From: Siphonodentalium dalli
Taxonomy: Eukaryota > Mollusca > Scaphopoda > Gadilida > Siphonodentaliidae
Direction: 5' to 3'
Length of the DNA: 64,000 bases
Assembly: GCA_032622095.1 (NCBI GenBank)
Contig: CP136063.1
Coordinates: forward strand, 146,437,379 to 146,501,378
The position numbers and the translations under genes were made by a program. Shown here one piece after another: positions 35,626 through 47,898 of this stretch. Numbering within the stretch: position 1 is the first letter of the stretch; each line of letters begins with the position of its first letter. A model generated the notes under the pieces. The model had not been told where the DNA came from. It ran no database searches and saw only the letters and a list, made by a program, of their open reading frames with translations.

Positions 35626-36039
35626 CAAATAAATGATTTTCTACAAAGTACGAAATAAAAAAAGTTACCAAACAATCCGGTACCCTACCGTTATGTAAAA
35701 CCAAAAATTATGGTATGGATTACTATGGAACGACCATGGTTATGGTATCAAATACTGAAATAATGAAGAAGTCACTGCAGTTGTATATATCATTTATGTG
35801 GTCACAATATATGCATGTATAATGCAACCTGTAAGTTGACATGACCTCTGTTCTAGTTGGCTTATGATTGAGTTCTGAAGTGCTCTCCGCACTGTCAGGT
35901 TTACTTGATCAATACTCCAGCAATGTTCAGAATCCGATTCCACGACGCTCGTATGAAACGTCTAGAAAATAGAATCCATATTTAATAAATCCTTCAGACA
36001 TTCAATATTACGGATCGCCTGAATCAACATCTGACTGTT

Positions 36040-36300
36040 TGAAGCGGTTCCACTCAATGGTTGTTTTCAGAAGAAGTCGTCGCAATGTACCGCGCTAGTA
36101 CGCACTACACAGTAGATCGAACGGTTATCTTACAGTGTTAGAGATGTTGTTGTTGTTATTGTTGACATAATCATATTCATACATGTACTGCTGTTGTTAG
36201 TACTTGTCGAACATATCCTAAGTTCTCCACCGGATTTTGACAGACAATCCCTGCATCTGGATCTGGATGGTGTACGGCGTATGATCCTCGCGGATGTGTG
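36040..36300 (-). pseudogene. LINE C 3'-terminal coding fragment
   Basis: The minus strand carries a CTGTCAAAATCCGGTGGAGA box and, further on, frames reading VRTSAVHCDDFF and a broken KTTIEWNRF-like end. The same order is found, better preserved, at 54535-54940 (SQNPVEKEV, LLRTSSSQYENSFF, KTTVEWNHLE). This is the tail of a LINE ORF2 with stops and indels, and contains no catalytic part. Confidence 0.6.
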
Positions 36301-36369
36301 GAACGCCGGGAGAGAGAGAATTATGTTCTTTGCGGGACTGTTGAGTTGTCCGCTGCTGTTCTATTTTGA

Positions 36370-37040
36370 ATTTCGCATGCGTCCATCTCCGGTTTAGAGT
36401 GTTCCACTGAATAATTGTCCGTGGGAAGAATGAATTTGAGTATTGAGCAGAGTTTGTCACCAGTGGCTCTTACCGGTAGGACAGTGAATTATTACATTCC
36501 TGTTTTGAGACTATATTTGTGGCACTGAAATCTTCAAATTTCTTGGCTCGGATTTTTCTGCCCACCTTTTTTGGTTTAATTAAGCACTGAGTGTTTACAG
36601 CCGACACCTGCCCCTTATCCATCTTGTGAAAGAGCTCCAGCCTCTGGTCTTTCCTTCTTTCTTCGAGTGGTCTTATCTCGCAGTCATTCATCAGTTTGGC
36701 CATGTCCTTCGATTGGTATAATTGCCGGTCATGAGCCGTACAGCTCCTCTCTGTATTCTATCCAGGGCGTCGATGTTCTGCTGCTGGTGAGGATCCCACA
36801 TGATGGCTGCGTATTCCAGTGACGATCTTACGAGTGTCTCATACGCTACTAGTACGCATTTACTCTTGAATGGTGCCTTCCTAAGGTTTCTTCTGATGAA
36901 TCCGAGCGTGCTGTTAGCCTTCTTCGTGATCTTGTCTATCTGTGGCAACCATTTCATATCGTTTGAGAGCATGACTCCAAGATATGGTGATTGAGTGACG
37001 CTTTGTGTGATCTGGTTTCTGAGCTGGTACATGTAGGTCA
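36370..37040 (-). pseudogene. LINE C-type ORF2 C-terminal region
   Basis: Minus frames in series (37032-36691, 36703-36470, 36460 to about 36370) read a classic non-LTR C-terminus: SPYLGVMLSNDMKW, STLGFIRRNLRKAP, AYETLVRSSLEYAAIMWDPH and LDRIQRGAVRLMTGNY, then PLEERRKDQRLELFHKM, and finally FFPRTIIQWNTL. The frame changes twice. The domain order is that of Jockey/CR1-group LINEs after the RT fingers and palm; the catalytic YADD/FADD part is absent, so only the last third of the protein is present. The sequence left of 36370 joins the 36040-36300 fragment, so two truncated copies may abut. Confidence 0.8.
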
Positions 37041-37279
37041 GTTGAGAACAGTGATACTGATAATCACAGTAATACTGACAGTGATTTCAGATACTGACAG
37101 TGAATGAGTGATACATCAAGTGATCAACATCACACTATTAAAAACAAGCTCTCAATTGGATCTTCGGTATCTGCTACAGCTAGGTACAGGATATAGTCCA
37201 CAGTCCGTATATCATCGCAGTTTTCATGTTCAGGGTCACTTTCTGACGCGAAAATGTTCGAGAACATGCATTTTTTTTG

Positions 37280-38129
37280 GCAGGGGGGTATCCCATGTTG
37301 ACGTCACGGAATTTCCAGTTTGGTGACTCCAACAAGATTCATGGTGGCGCTCCTAGCGTTAATTTGAGATTGGTCGCGACCCTAGCGTTGGTTTAAGAAT
37401 TGATCATTGGTTTGTAAACGGAAGTTATTAATTCGAGAAATGATCATTGGTTTGTAAACGGATGTTAATAATCTTCAATTATTATTCATTGGTTTGACCG
37501 GAAATAGTAGATTTGTCTCTTATTGAATCCAGGAACGGCTATTGGTTTTGAAATAGATTCTATTGATTAAGAAAATATATCTATTAAAACGGAATTGTCT
37601 CTTATTGAATCCAAGAACGACTATTAGTTTGAAAATGGAGACTATTGGATATTGAAATATCTTTATTGATTAAGAAAATATGGCCATTGAAACGGAATGT
37701 ACGTTTATTGAATATGCGCGAATCTTACTAATTAAATTAAAATAGAACATTAATTTTGCATCGGTCAACATTGATTATGAATCTTTATCTATTAAAACGG
37801 AACTGTCTCTTATTGAATCCAAGAACGATTATTGGTTTGAAAATAGAGACTATTTGGTTTGAATCTATATCTATTGAAACGGAATTGTCTCTTATAGAAT
37901 CCAAGAACGACCATTGGTTTGAAAATGGAGACTATTTGGTTTGAATCTATATCTATTGAAACGGAATTGTCTCTTATAGAATACAAGAACGACCATTGGT
38001 TTGAAAATGGAGACTATTTGGTTTGAATCTATATCTATTGAAACGGAATTGTCTCTTATAGAATCAAAGAACGACCATTGGTTTAAAATGGGAGACTATT
38101 GTTTTTACAAACCACCATTAACTTTTATT
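37280..38129 (-). repeat. LINE A 3' UTR with 82-bp tandem repeats
   Basis: Downstream of the LINE A stop codon the sequence contains direct repeats with period 82 (GAAACGGAATTGTCTCTTAT at about 37876, 37958 and 38040) and older, more diverged units to about 37440. It is homologous, in opposite orientation, to 30980-31757. It ends near GTGACGTCAACATGGGA. Confidence 0.8.
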
Positions 38130-40630
38130 TCATGTAATTTCCGACCGAATGGCTGCCCATAGAATGAGATCAGTAGAGTTCAAAAGTTTATAGAGATAAT
38201 CAATGGATCCATTTGTCCAATACTCATTTGGGATAAGCTTTTCTCTAATGTCGGCTAACTTCGGACAAACTATTATAAAATGATATTCGTCTGACATAGA
38301 GACCTTACAAAGAGAGCATACAAGCTTCGTTTTATTCCCCTTTTTATTTTTGCCCCATCTAGCCACCTCTACCCCCAATCTATGATTCGCTGTTCTGATT
38401 TTTTGAATGCTTACTCTGTCATTAAATGTCAATTCATAATAAAAAACACCGAGAGTGGGCTTGGTTTTGAGATGTCTGTATAATTCGCCACGAGAAGAAG
38501 AGGCAGATATATCTCTATCCCAATCTGATTTAAAAGCATTAATCAATGCTGAGTGCATACTGCCTATCATCGAAGGTGTCATGGTCTTTTGGCGTTGCCA
38601 AGTATCTTCGAACCCAGTAGACTGGAGGGTTGTCCTATAGCAATTAATCAATCGAACCTTTTTTCCACCCATTTCAACGGAAATCAACAATCTGTACAGT
38701 TTGTGCATTAATCTGTGGTCAGGTTGTGTTATCAGTTTGGACCAATATGATATCATTCTCTTTTTTATCTCAATATAATGAGGCCAACGACCAAGCTCAC
38801 CGTATACCATGTAATTTGGGGTACTACTCTTCATATGTGTTAATGACTTGCAAAAATTTAAATGTACGGCTTCTATGTCCCTTAGACTTTCTGACCCCCA
38901 AACTTCGCACCCATAAAGAAGGATTGGCTTAATGAGCCAGTCAAAAAGTTTCAGTGCCAGGTCGGTTGATAGTGACAGTTTTTGAACTTTAGATAGTAGT
39001 CCATACATAGCCTTTGTTGCTTTCACGCGGTTATGTTTTATCGCGCGACAAAATCGTCCGTTATAAAATAATTTGACACCAAGGTAAACGAATTCATCAA
39101 CAACTTCTAGTTCATGTCCATCAATAGAAAATGTAATGTCAGCTTCAGCCCTTTTGTTGCCAAAAACCATAACCTTAGTCTTGTCTGTGTTTACCTTCAG
39201 TTCCCACGAACTTGCATAATCGCTGAAGGCATCTAGTGAGCGTTGCATATCACATGCATTGTCTGAAAAAATAACAGTGTCGTCTGCATAAAGAATACAG
39301 AACAAATTCAAATATGCGCCAAGTTGTTCATACATACGAGATGACAGGTATTTCAAACCGTCTATAGAGCAGCTTTCTAAGAAATCCTCAAGGTCATTCA
39401 GATACAGCGAGAATAGAAGAGGCGAAATATTTATCCCCTGTTTCACTCCTGTTGTGCATGAAAAATATTCAGATCTCCGTACACCCCTCATAACGCAAGC
39501 TTTGGTGGCCTGGTACATACATCTGATTACCTGGAAGAATATTCCGTTTATTCCGCTTCTCAAGAGTTTTACCCACAGACCCTGTCGCCAAACGGTATCA
39601 AATGCTTTTTTGAAGTCTACGAAAGTACAAAATAGTTTCTTCCCACCTCGCAAATAAATTTCCAAAAGTGCGTATAATATATAAATATTGTCTAAGGTGG
39701 AACGATGTTTCCTAAATCCAGACTGATTATCGCTTAAAATTCCCTGTCGTTCTATGTACTCTGATAATCGCTTATTTAGAATTCCGGTACCTTTCCAATA
39801 CAACTGAGCAAAGTTATTCCCCTATATGAATCTGGGTTGTTACGAGAGCCTTTATTTTTATATAGGGGTACAATTAACCCTGTTGTCCATTCATCGGGGA
39901 AAACACCAGTATCATGTATCGAGTTGAATAGACGAACGTATACATATATATAATACGGTAACATAATGTCTTTAGTTGTCTTGATTTAATTTTAACTTGT
40001 CAATAACATTGGATATTTCTTCTGAACTGATGGGGTTGTTCAATTCATCAGTTGTTTCTAGACCAAACATCTCGTTAATTAGGGGGGTCTAGTTGAGTTG
40101 TTTCCTCTTCCACATTCAGGGATTTAAAGTGCTCAAAGAAATCGTCCACCCCAATGGGAATTTCAGTTTTGGGCGCTCTGCTGGATGAGTACTTTTCGAG
40201 GGTTCGCCAAAATTCACCCGTAGTCCTCTGCGACAGACACCTAAGTTCAATATTACAACGTTTATTCATAGAAACAATTTTCTCATTCATTGTGTTCTTG
40301 TAAATCTTACTTACAGATCTTAAAGCGGATTTATTTAGTTCAGACTTATTTTTATTAAACTGCGAATGCTCAACCAGTAATAGTTGATTCAGTTGCAAAA
40401 TGCCGGCCAGTCGGTATCATATGCAGTCGAGAAAGCGGAAATTAATTCCCTTGTGGTTGGCAGGAATGACACACAGACGTGCATTGAGCCAAAGAAGATT
40501 TTGGGTTCATCCGATTTGTCAAAAAAAAAATCCCGGCTGAATTGTCTATTAGTTGTAGATATTCCGACCATATGGACTGGAGGATCTAAATATTTCCAAA
40601 CAGTTGGAAATGTTTGGTACCAGTGAATGT
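38130..40630 (-). pseudogene. LINE A ORF2: non-LTR reverse transcriptase, interrupted at its 5' side
   Basis: The main minus frame (39803-38130) is 557 codons and ends in TGA. It contains GFRKHRSTLDNI (residues 29-40), FVDFKKAF (61-68), GVKQGINISPLLFSLYLNDL (119-138), the catalytic YADD (172-175), a thumb region with YLGVKLF, ILLYGCEVWG, and a C-terminal C-x2-C-x8-H-x4-C finger (496-513). Upstream, 39964-39776 holds LIVPLYKNKGSRNNPDSYRG in another frame, 40080-39965 holds LINEMFGLETTDELNNPISS and a stop, and 40398-40075 plus 40571-40389 look like the linker before RT. So at least two frame breaks and one stop separate the RT from its N-terminal part; no endonuclease was recognised. The RT core itself is intact, suggesting a fairly young insertion. 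Clade unassigned. Confidence 0.85.
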
Positions 40631-40699
40631 CAAGATATATATCAGGGTTTTTGGGTATATAGGTATTAAAGTGGTTTAAAATTTACCCCAAACGAAACA

Positions 40700-40990
40700 T
40701 GTCAATGCCCGCAAGGGAGTGGGGTGAATAAAGATTCATGCATTTTCGAATTTCGGGTTCCAAGGGAGTGGTGAAGATGGACATTCCAGTTTTGCGAGAG
40801 ACTGACAGGTAATATAATTCGATTGAATTCTACAAAAATCACCACTGATGCCAACAATACGTTGGAAACCGTATATATAGATTCACAATCTTGGGTAGAG
40901 TTTTGCACGAGACTGACATGCAGGTGATATAATTCGATTGGATTTTACAAAAATCATCATATCACTGATGCGTTGGAAACTTCGTTTCAA
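40700..40990. repeat. Tandem dimer, ~120-bp unit
   Basis: GTTTTGCG/CACGAGACTGACA, AATATAATTCGATTG, TACAAAAATCA and ACTGATG with CGTTGGAAAC recur once each, about 120 bases apart. Confidence 0.7.
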
Positions 40991-41906
40991 GCCATTTCCT
41001 TTCCGTTCTTCATTTATTATGTTGTCGCCCACCAGTTTATATGGCACGGCATGGCTTGATATCTACAGGAGAGGACATCAGGACCGGTATAACATCAATC
41101 ACCAGACATCATCATCATCAACATTCTTATTATTACATTTACGTTATATTTGTTATTCATCTTGTTTAAACATTTGTGTAAATATTGTCGGGAGAGGGGC
41201 CACCTTAAAGGGACACAACAATCTTCCCCGGTATACCCCGATTGACTGAAGCAATAACATATATATATACGGCGGAATCCCGCAGATAACTATTTTTAGC
41301 CACAATTCCAATCCGCGCGATCCGATTGGTCGGCGATCTTTCGTCACCAATTTGATACGATTGTTTTGAGAATAATAACTATCATTCTCAAGACCAAATA
41401 AATTAATTAAAACTTAATTAGTTAGAACGAATATTTGAGTTAGATTATCGGAGTTTTATCTCCGTGTATGTTGTGTTGAATGGGAATGTTGGGTCCTCAC
41501 ATATGAAATCAACGATTATTGCCTGGAAAACTTGTCAAAAACTCGGTTCGAATTGAAGTTCGTGTGATCAGATCAGGCTATGTTGTTGACATTCTAATTG
41601 AATATTGTCAACAGCGGGAATTCTCATCCTGATGACCCAGGAGAGTGACTCAGGTCACAATTAATGGGAACTTTTGGAGAACCTATCGTTCAAACACGCA
41701 GATTAAAAAAAAACAGTGTGTGTAGATAGTGTCAGAAAAATGTACATGTAGCAAGTGCAATTTGACACTAAAATGTACATGTATGGCTTTGGACTGGACT
41801 GGCCGCAGTAGGCCTACACTACTACAGGCCTTGCAGATTCAAATTGAACTAAAGTTTCCAACAGTGACCTGTAGTATTAAAATAACTAATTTCAAAATGT
41901 GTGGCC
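40991..41906. other. Unannotated sequence
   Basis: Contains a short (CAT)n run near 41110. No accepted gene; the short frames on both strands lack domains. Confidence 0.4.
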
Positions 41907-42861
41907 CAGTATTGTGGGATGCCAAATTGACATTTAATAAATAATTGAGCTTAAGCGCAATAAGGAATCCCTTATTAGCGCAATAAGGAAAAATCTAATT
42001 GCCCTTAAGCACAATAAGAGATTCCTTATTGCGTTTAAGCGCAATAATGAAATTCCAATAAGGAAATTCCTTATTGGGCTTAAGTGCAATAAGAATATTC
42101 CTTATTGCGCTTAAGCGCAAATAAGGAATATTACATAAACTCCCTATAATTCCAATAGTGTAGTCCATGGTGCAATGGGTGGAGTTTATTGGTCACATGG
42201 TGACTGTTCACGTGTAGGCCTATTCAGATTCCATCAGATTCTATCCCTGTTGACAGGCAAATATAGGATAATTCTACTATTTTCTCATGAGGGAGATATT
42301 AATTGCACTTAAGGGCAATAAGGATGTATTGCGGTTAAGCGTATAATAAGGAATGTTCTTAATAAGATTCCTTATTGCGCTTAAGCTCAATTATTTATTA
42401 AATGTCAATTTGGCATCCCATACAGTACTAATTGCCCTTAAGCACAATAAGAGATTCCTTATTGCGTTTAAGCGCAATAAGGAAATTCCAATAAGGAAAT
42501 TCCTTATTGGGCTTAAGTGCAATAAGAATATTCCTTATTGCGCTTAAGCGCAAATAAGGAATATTACATAAACTCCCTATAATTCCAATAGTGTAGTCCA
42601 TGGTGCAATGGGTGGAGTTTATTGGTCACATGGTGACTGTCCACGTGTAGGCCTATTCAGATTCCATCAGATTCTATCCCTGTTGACAGGCAAATATAGG
42701 ATAATTCTACTATTTTCTCATGAGGGAGATATTAATTGCACTTAAGGGCAATAAGGATGTATTGCGGTTAAGCGTATAATAAGGAATGTTCTTAATAAGA
42801 TTCCTTATTGCGCTTAAGCTCAATTATTTATTAAATGTCAATTTGGCATCCCATACAGTAT
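41907..42861. mobile_element. Palindrome-rich MITE, copy 1, with 6-bp TSD and internal tandem duplication
   Basis: CAGTAT flanks the element at 41907-41912 and 42856-42861. Ends are TGTGGGATGCCAAATTGACA and the complement of TATGGGATGCCAAATTGACA; the inverted repeat continues through TTTAATAAATAATTGAGCTTAAGCGCAATAAGG. The body has many palindromes of the type TTGCGCTTAAGCGCAA. A 433-bp section is duplicated in tandem (GCCCTTAAGCACAATAAGAG at 42001 and 42434) with very few differences. Non-coding. Confidence 0.9.
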
Positions 42862-42901
42862 TAGATATATTGGGAGGAGGGTAGATCATGCCATGAATCT
42901 C

Positions 42902-44977
42902 TACTCTTATGGGATGCCAAATTGACATTTAATAAATAATTGAGCTTAAGCGCAATAAGGAATCTCTTATTGCGCTTAACGCTTAAGGAATATTCTTATT
43001 GCGCTTAAGCGCAATTAGATCTTCCCTTATGCGCTTAAGCGCAATAAGAACATTCCTTATTGCGCTTAACCCTTTGAACCCGACTGGCCGCAAAAGCGGC
43101 CAGCCAGAAAACGTTCATACACCCGACTGGCCGCTAAAGCGGCCAGCAGCATTCAGTGACACCATAAACGTGTGTAGCATGTGTATACATGTTATCACCA
43201 TTGGTATATCCACTTATATCTATGTAAATGATCCCAAGGAACTTCAGCAGTGCCATGGGTGCATGTGTATGAGTTTGTTGCCGATTGGTTGGGGTAGAAA
43301 CACATGCGCATGCGCACAGCGCAGAATTCAACAAACGTACATTATTTGAAGCGATTCGGATAAAGCTCTACATTGTTGCGCGGTTCGCAGGATTGTAGAA
43401 AGACACCATTTCGATCACTCTTTTTGGTTTAAATTAGTATTGCATACATAATCAGTGTTCTGTCATATGTGAGGAAGGCGCACACAGTTTCTTATTTGAG
43501 TCGATTTGTTTCGCGCATGCGCATATGATAAAATGATAAATGTATGGATTTTTGTGAAATGATACAATCACATCAAGGATCTCCATAGTACATACATTTG
43601 CGTTATACAGCTGCACGTTTTGACATTGCACCAGAGTAGTACTGTGGAAATGGGTTGCATGGTCAGAATACCATCTAGTCCGATCTACTTGCTCGTGCAC
43701 ATTACAAACACGTGGTCAAATCGTGCATTATTGAGCAATTATGTAAAGTTTAAGACTCGTGGCACCATTTGAACATGGCCATCACCTTGCCCTATAGGCG
43801 ATGTCTAAAACGGGACGTAATGCCATTGAATGCACAGGCAAGTGGTCCCATTCGATCACTTGGGCTATATGCTTAGCAACCATTGATATACCGTTAAATA
43901 CAAACTACATGTAGGTTTAATCTTCTGATGTATCTCCAGTTTCACAATAGGGTATTGACTGCATAGAAAATGCCGTTTCTTAGCACTGAATTATACGACG
44001 TTATAAGCTATAATTGCATTATACTTTCAGTTCCGGGTAGTTGCTTAGAAACCGTTACCAGGGAGTGATCGTGTGGCAAAGTATACCGTTCTAAAAAAAA
44101 TACACAGTGGCCCATGGGAACATACCTGTAAAATTTCAGACCTGTAGCATCATTTGAACATAACCATCATGCCAAGAATGTCTAAATTGGGGCATAATAC
44201 AATTGGATTCACAGGGCAATGGTGTCATTCGATCATTTGGGGTTTTTTCTTAGCAACCGTTGCTACCCTTAAATACAAGTTAGGATCAGACTTCTGGCCA
44301 GATATATCTCAAATTTCACAATAGGGTGTTGACTGCATCAAAAACGCCATTTCCTTGGGCTGAATTATGACCGTAAAAGCTATAATTGTATTTGACTTTC
44401 AATATCGGGTAGATGCCTAGCAACCGTTACCAGGGAGTGACCACGTGGCAATGTAACCAGATCGAAAAATAATCAGTGGTCCATGGGGAACATATATCTA
44501 AAGTTTCAGAAATGCGACACCACTTGAACATAAACAACACCATACATCTAAACACTGGCCACAATATAAAAAATACCACTGGGAGCCCAGGGTCAGGGTG
44601 TCGATCGTTGTGGGGAGCCAGGGTTCAAAGGGTTAAGCGCAATTACATCCTTATTGCGCTTAAGCGCAATTATTATCTCCCTCATGAGATCACCCCTCTG
44701 CAAATAGTAGAATTATCATATATTGCCTGTTAACAGGGATAGATATTGATTGCACCATGGACTAAACCATTTGAATTATAGGGAGTTTATGTAATATTCC
44801 TTATTGCGCTTAAGCGCAATAAGAATCTCTTATTGCGCTTAAGCGCATTAAGGAATCTCTTAATGCTCTTAAGCGCAATAAGGAATGTTCTTATTGCGCT
44901 TAAGCGCAATAAGGGATTCCTTATTGCGTTTAAGCTCAATTATTTATTAAATGTCAATTTGGCATCCCATATACTCT
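42902..44977. mobile_element. Palindrome-rich MITE, copy 2, with 6-bp TSD, split by a piggyBac-type element
   Basis: TACTCT flanks the element at 42902-42907 and 44972-44977. Ends are TATGGGATGCCAAATTGACA and its complement. Between 43066 and 44636 a TTAA element is inserted in one of the CGCTTAAGCG palindromes. The remaining MITE sequence shares ACATAAACTCCCTATAATTC-type text (in inverse orientation here) and the CTCATGAG box with copy 1. Confidence 0.9.
43066..44636. mobile_element. Non-autonomous piggyBac-type element
   Basis: TTAA flanks the element at 43066-43069 and 44633-44636. Ends are CCCTTTGAACCC and GGGTTCAAAGGG. The CCC start and TTAA target fit piggyBac. Just inside the left end, CTGGCCGCAAAAGCGGCCAG (43084-43103) and CTGGCCGCTAAAGCGGCCAG (43127-43146) form two subterminal hairpins 43 bases apart. 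The interior has a tandem repeat of about 385 bases (CATTTGAACAT, CAATAGGGT(A/G)TTGACTGCAT, CGTTACCAGGGAGTGA recur). No transposase frame. Confidence 0.9.
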
Positions 44978-45033
44978 GGCTAATATGACTTTGGGGCATA
45001 GATTTGGGCCATAGCTATGGTCATATAGCAATA

Positions 45034-45400
45034 ATGTGGTGTCACTGTATAAGGGCTTGCTTACCTCATATGGTGTACTTATTGACTTAAATCGGGTGAA
45101 AAACCCTATTGTCATATTATCAGCATCCCTGTCCCAAAAATTGGTGTTTCATTCCGGGAGCTTTGATGTCTCACTCCTCGAGTTCTGGTAGTTTTATTAA
45201 ATCAGCGGCTCTTGCACAGATCTATAGTGTTTCCAGGTCATATACTGTAGCGTGAATATGGTGTCACTGAGGACCTGCTTCCCTAATATGGTGTAGCTGT
45301 ATATGTACTCGAAAATCAAAGTTGCCCCAACTAATACAGAAGTTAATACTACCACGAGTTGCCACAACTAAAACAGAAGGTAATGCTATTACGAGTCTAC
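45034..45400. repeat. Two small tandem duplications
   Basis: A TGGTGTCACTG...TGCTT...TATGGTGTA block recurs about 218 bases apart, and a 38-bp GTTGCC(C/A)CAACTAA(T/A)ACAGAAG unit occurs twice at 45322-45397. Confidence 0.65.
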
Positions 45401-45539
45401 CATTTCGATAAAGAACTTAGGCTTGCTCCCATGCAAACCAATGAAAACAAGAGGTGATATGTCAATAAGAGCTAAGGTTGAGTTATGGATAAACCTATTT
45501 ATTCACCAGGGGTGTTTAGTTACATACATGTATAACCAT

Positions 45540-45790
45540 TAAATGCGCTTAAGATTAGGCAATTGATTGTGCGTAAGCAAAATTTATTGCGCTTAAGCAC
45601 AAATAATTATGTTTTCAAGAACAAATCACTATGCTTAATCACAATCGATTGCACTTAAGAGCAATGATTGCTCTTAAGCACAATGATAAGTTCAACTAAT
45701 TGTGCTTAAGTGTAATTATTTGTGCTTAAGTGCAATTAATTGCACTTAAGCGCACTTCATTATTAAATGACAATTTGGCCTCCCAGAGGC
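45540..45790. repeat. Old relative of the palindrome-rich MITE
   Basis: A run of diverged palindromes (ATTGCGCTTAAGCACAA, ATTGCACTTAAGCGCA and others) ends in CATTATTAAATGACAATTTG and GCCTCCCA, the worn form of the MITE right end. Confidence 0.7.
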
Positions 45791-47160
45791 GAATGCCCGT
45801 ATAAATCATATTCTACCAGTACAAAACCTCGGGAACTTTTTTAAGTATTGATAGAGAACCTTATAAAGCTGAAAAAATAACAAGGGGAATATATTTCTTT
45901 ATTAATACCTGTCGCTTAATAGTTTATTCATAAGTAGGTGAAAGTGCCAACTCGAGATGACATTATTTAACAGACTTGATGGGTGAGTTTGCTATGCGCA
46001 CTTACAATCATGGAATTTCTGCAGGGTAATTAATTCAGTGTTTTTGTGATATCAGCTCACTAAAGCCACAAAAAGCATGCATTTTCGAGCTGGGACCACC
46101 CCATACTTTGAAGTTGATTATCGAGGAACAAATATAAACAAAGAAATATGTTCCCTGCCTTGTTTGTTCAATGTTATAAAGTTCATTATCAAAACATAAC
46201 AAAATTCCCAAGTTTTATACTGATGGAATAAGATCTCTGCAGGCGCTAAGCAGAGTAAAGATTCATGACATGATCTAGGGGAGGGGGTTTCTTCATTTTC
46301 AACAAGATAGCTCCAGGCTGTTGACCCAACATTCAACAATAATTTGAACAAGGACTAAATCATGCCAGAAGCTCCCACAAAAATATTCATGATTGCCAAT
46401 TACTCAGTTAATAAATTCAATTGCAAGTCTATCACAGCTAGTGACAGTCAGTTGTGGTATTCAGTTATCAACAGACTTGTAATTATATTAAATTTAATTC
46501 ATTAGTGAAAATTCATACATGTGTTAAGTACCTTATTAATAAATCATTTAATATAAGTCTTCTTAAATATATCTCTTCATGATATTGATGATGTCCATCC
46601 CTCTCATGGCAGACCCCAGACTCCTATACTGAATACTAATAACAAATAGGTGGTTTTTCTGTTTACCAGCAGGTACCAGATAAGAAAATATGTATAGTGA
46701 CAATGGAGTGAAATCTCCTGGAACTGTAAGATTTATCTCACAGTTTGTCATTGAGCATCAAATTGATTATTTTTTTGTCAAAATGACATATTTAGATATA
46801 ATTGAGTCTCATACTTCTTGGTGAGCTGGGGTTATGGACAATATTTCAGCAGCAAAAATGTCATTATTTTCATATTTATAATAGTGTGAAATAACCATGG
46901 CTTCTATCCTATATTTTTTATCTTGTACCCATGATTCACCTATGTTATTCAGGATTTATGGGAGGTGCTAGTATACCATCAGTAGTCAGAGTAATCAAAA
47001 CTATGTGGTTCATTTATGAGACAAAATACCGAACCTGGAGGGTCGGAACTAAAACTAATTACAACAAAAATTGTCTATTTAGGAATAAAATCAATTAACC
47101 CTTTCATTATGGGAGCAGCATTCACCCTTCCATGATTGGAGCATTGGAAATATTGCAAAA
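45791..47160. other. Unannotated sequence
   Basis: No accepted gene; short open frames lack domains. Confidence 0.4.
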
Positions 47161-47340
47161 AAAACCTGTGCTAATGCATTCTCTTATATATGGTAGTTTC
47201 CAGTAGGGATCCTAGAATATATAAGAGAATATATTACATTGGCCTAACAATATTTACCTTGACCTTGTAAGCCAGTGCATTCTCTTATATATCTGAGGCT
47301 ACCTATGGTACCTGCAGATATAAGAGAATGCACTGGCACA
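47161..47340. repeat. CATTCTCTTATATA hairpin repeats, left cluster
   Basis: CATTCTCTTATATA and TATATAAGAGAATG pair twice (about 47177-47230 and 47278-47330). The same family with a ~198-bp period lies at 50830-51190 and, in the duplicate, 56350-56710. Confidence 0.8.
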
Positions 47341-47384
47341 TGATTCAATGCTCCACTAGCGCAGCTCCCATCAAGAAATGGTTA

Positions 47385-47898
47385 TCTCATATATATTTTG
47401 AAGACCTCTGTCTGTATGTATGTTTGTTTGTTTGTTTGTCTGTCTGTCATTTATACAAATCTACGATTCTCGACCGATCGGGACGAAACTTGGTACGTGT
47501 GTGTAGTTTGACCAGGCGGTGAACGTTGTCGTATTGGCGAGCCCGTGTGGTGCCCGCTTCGCGCATGCGCAGACGAGATCTCGGAAACGGGTGGAGCTAT
47601 CGACTTGATATTTGGTATGTGAATGTATCTTGCCCCGGATGCGAATTTTATCGGGTCGCCGAGCCCGTGCGACGCCAGCTTCGCGCATGCGCAGACCAGA
47701 TCTCGGAAACGGGTGGAGCTATCGACTTGAAATTTGCTATGTGAATGTATCTTGCCCCGGATACGAATTGTATCGGGTCGCCGAGCCCGTGCGACGCCAG
47801 CTTCGCGCATGCGCAGACCAGATCTCGGAAACGGGTAGAGCTATCGAAATGAAATTTTGTTTTTGAATAGCCCGGACAACGTCGGGCTCATCGGCTAG
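47385..47898 (+). mobile_element. Helitron H1 (chain member 1)
   Basis: Starts TCTCATATATATTTTGAAG after an A, ends GCCCGGACAACGTCGGGC hairpin, TCATCGG and CTAG. Contains a TTTG/TCTG microsatellite and three copies of the 122-bp repeat. Same family as 24747-25382. Confidence 0.9.

Noticed and set aside
30955-38160. One giant foldback element with 800-bp arms and a 5.5-kb interior
   Set aside because: The arms include the last codons of LINE A and its 3' UTR, so two LINE copies in opposite orientation explain them without a foldback element.
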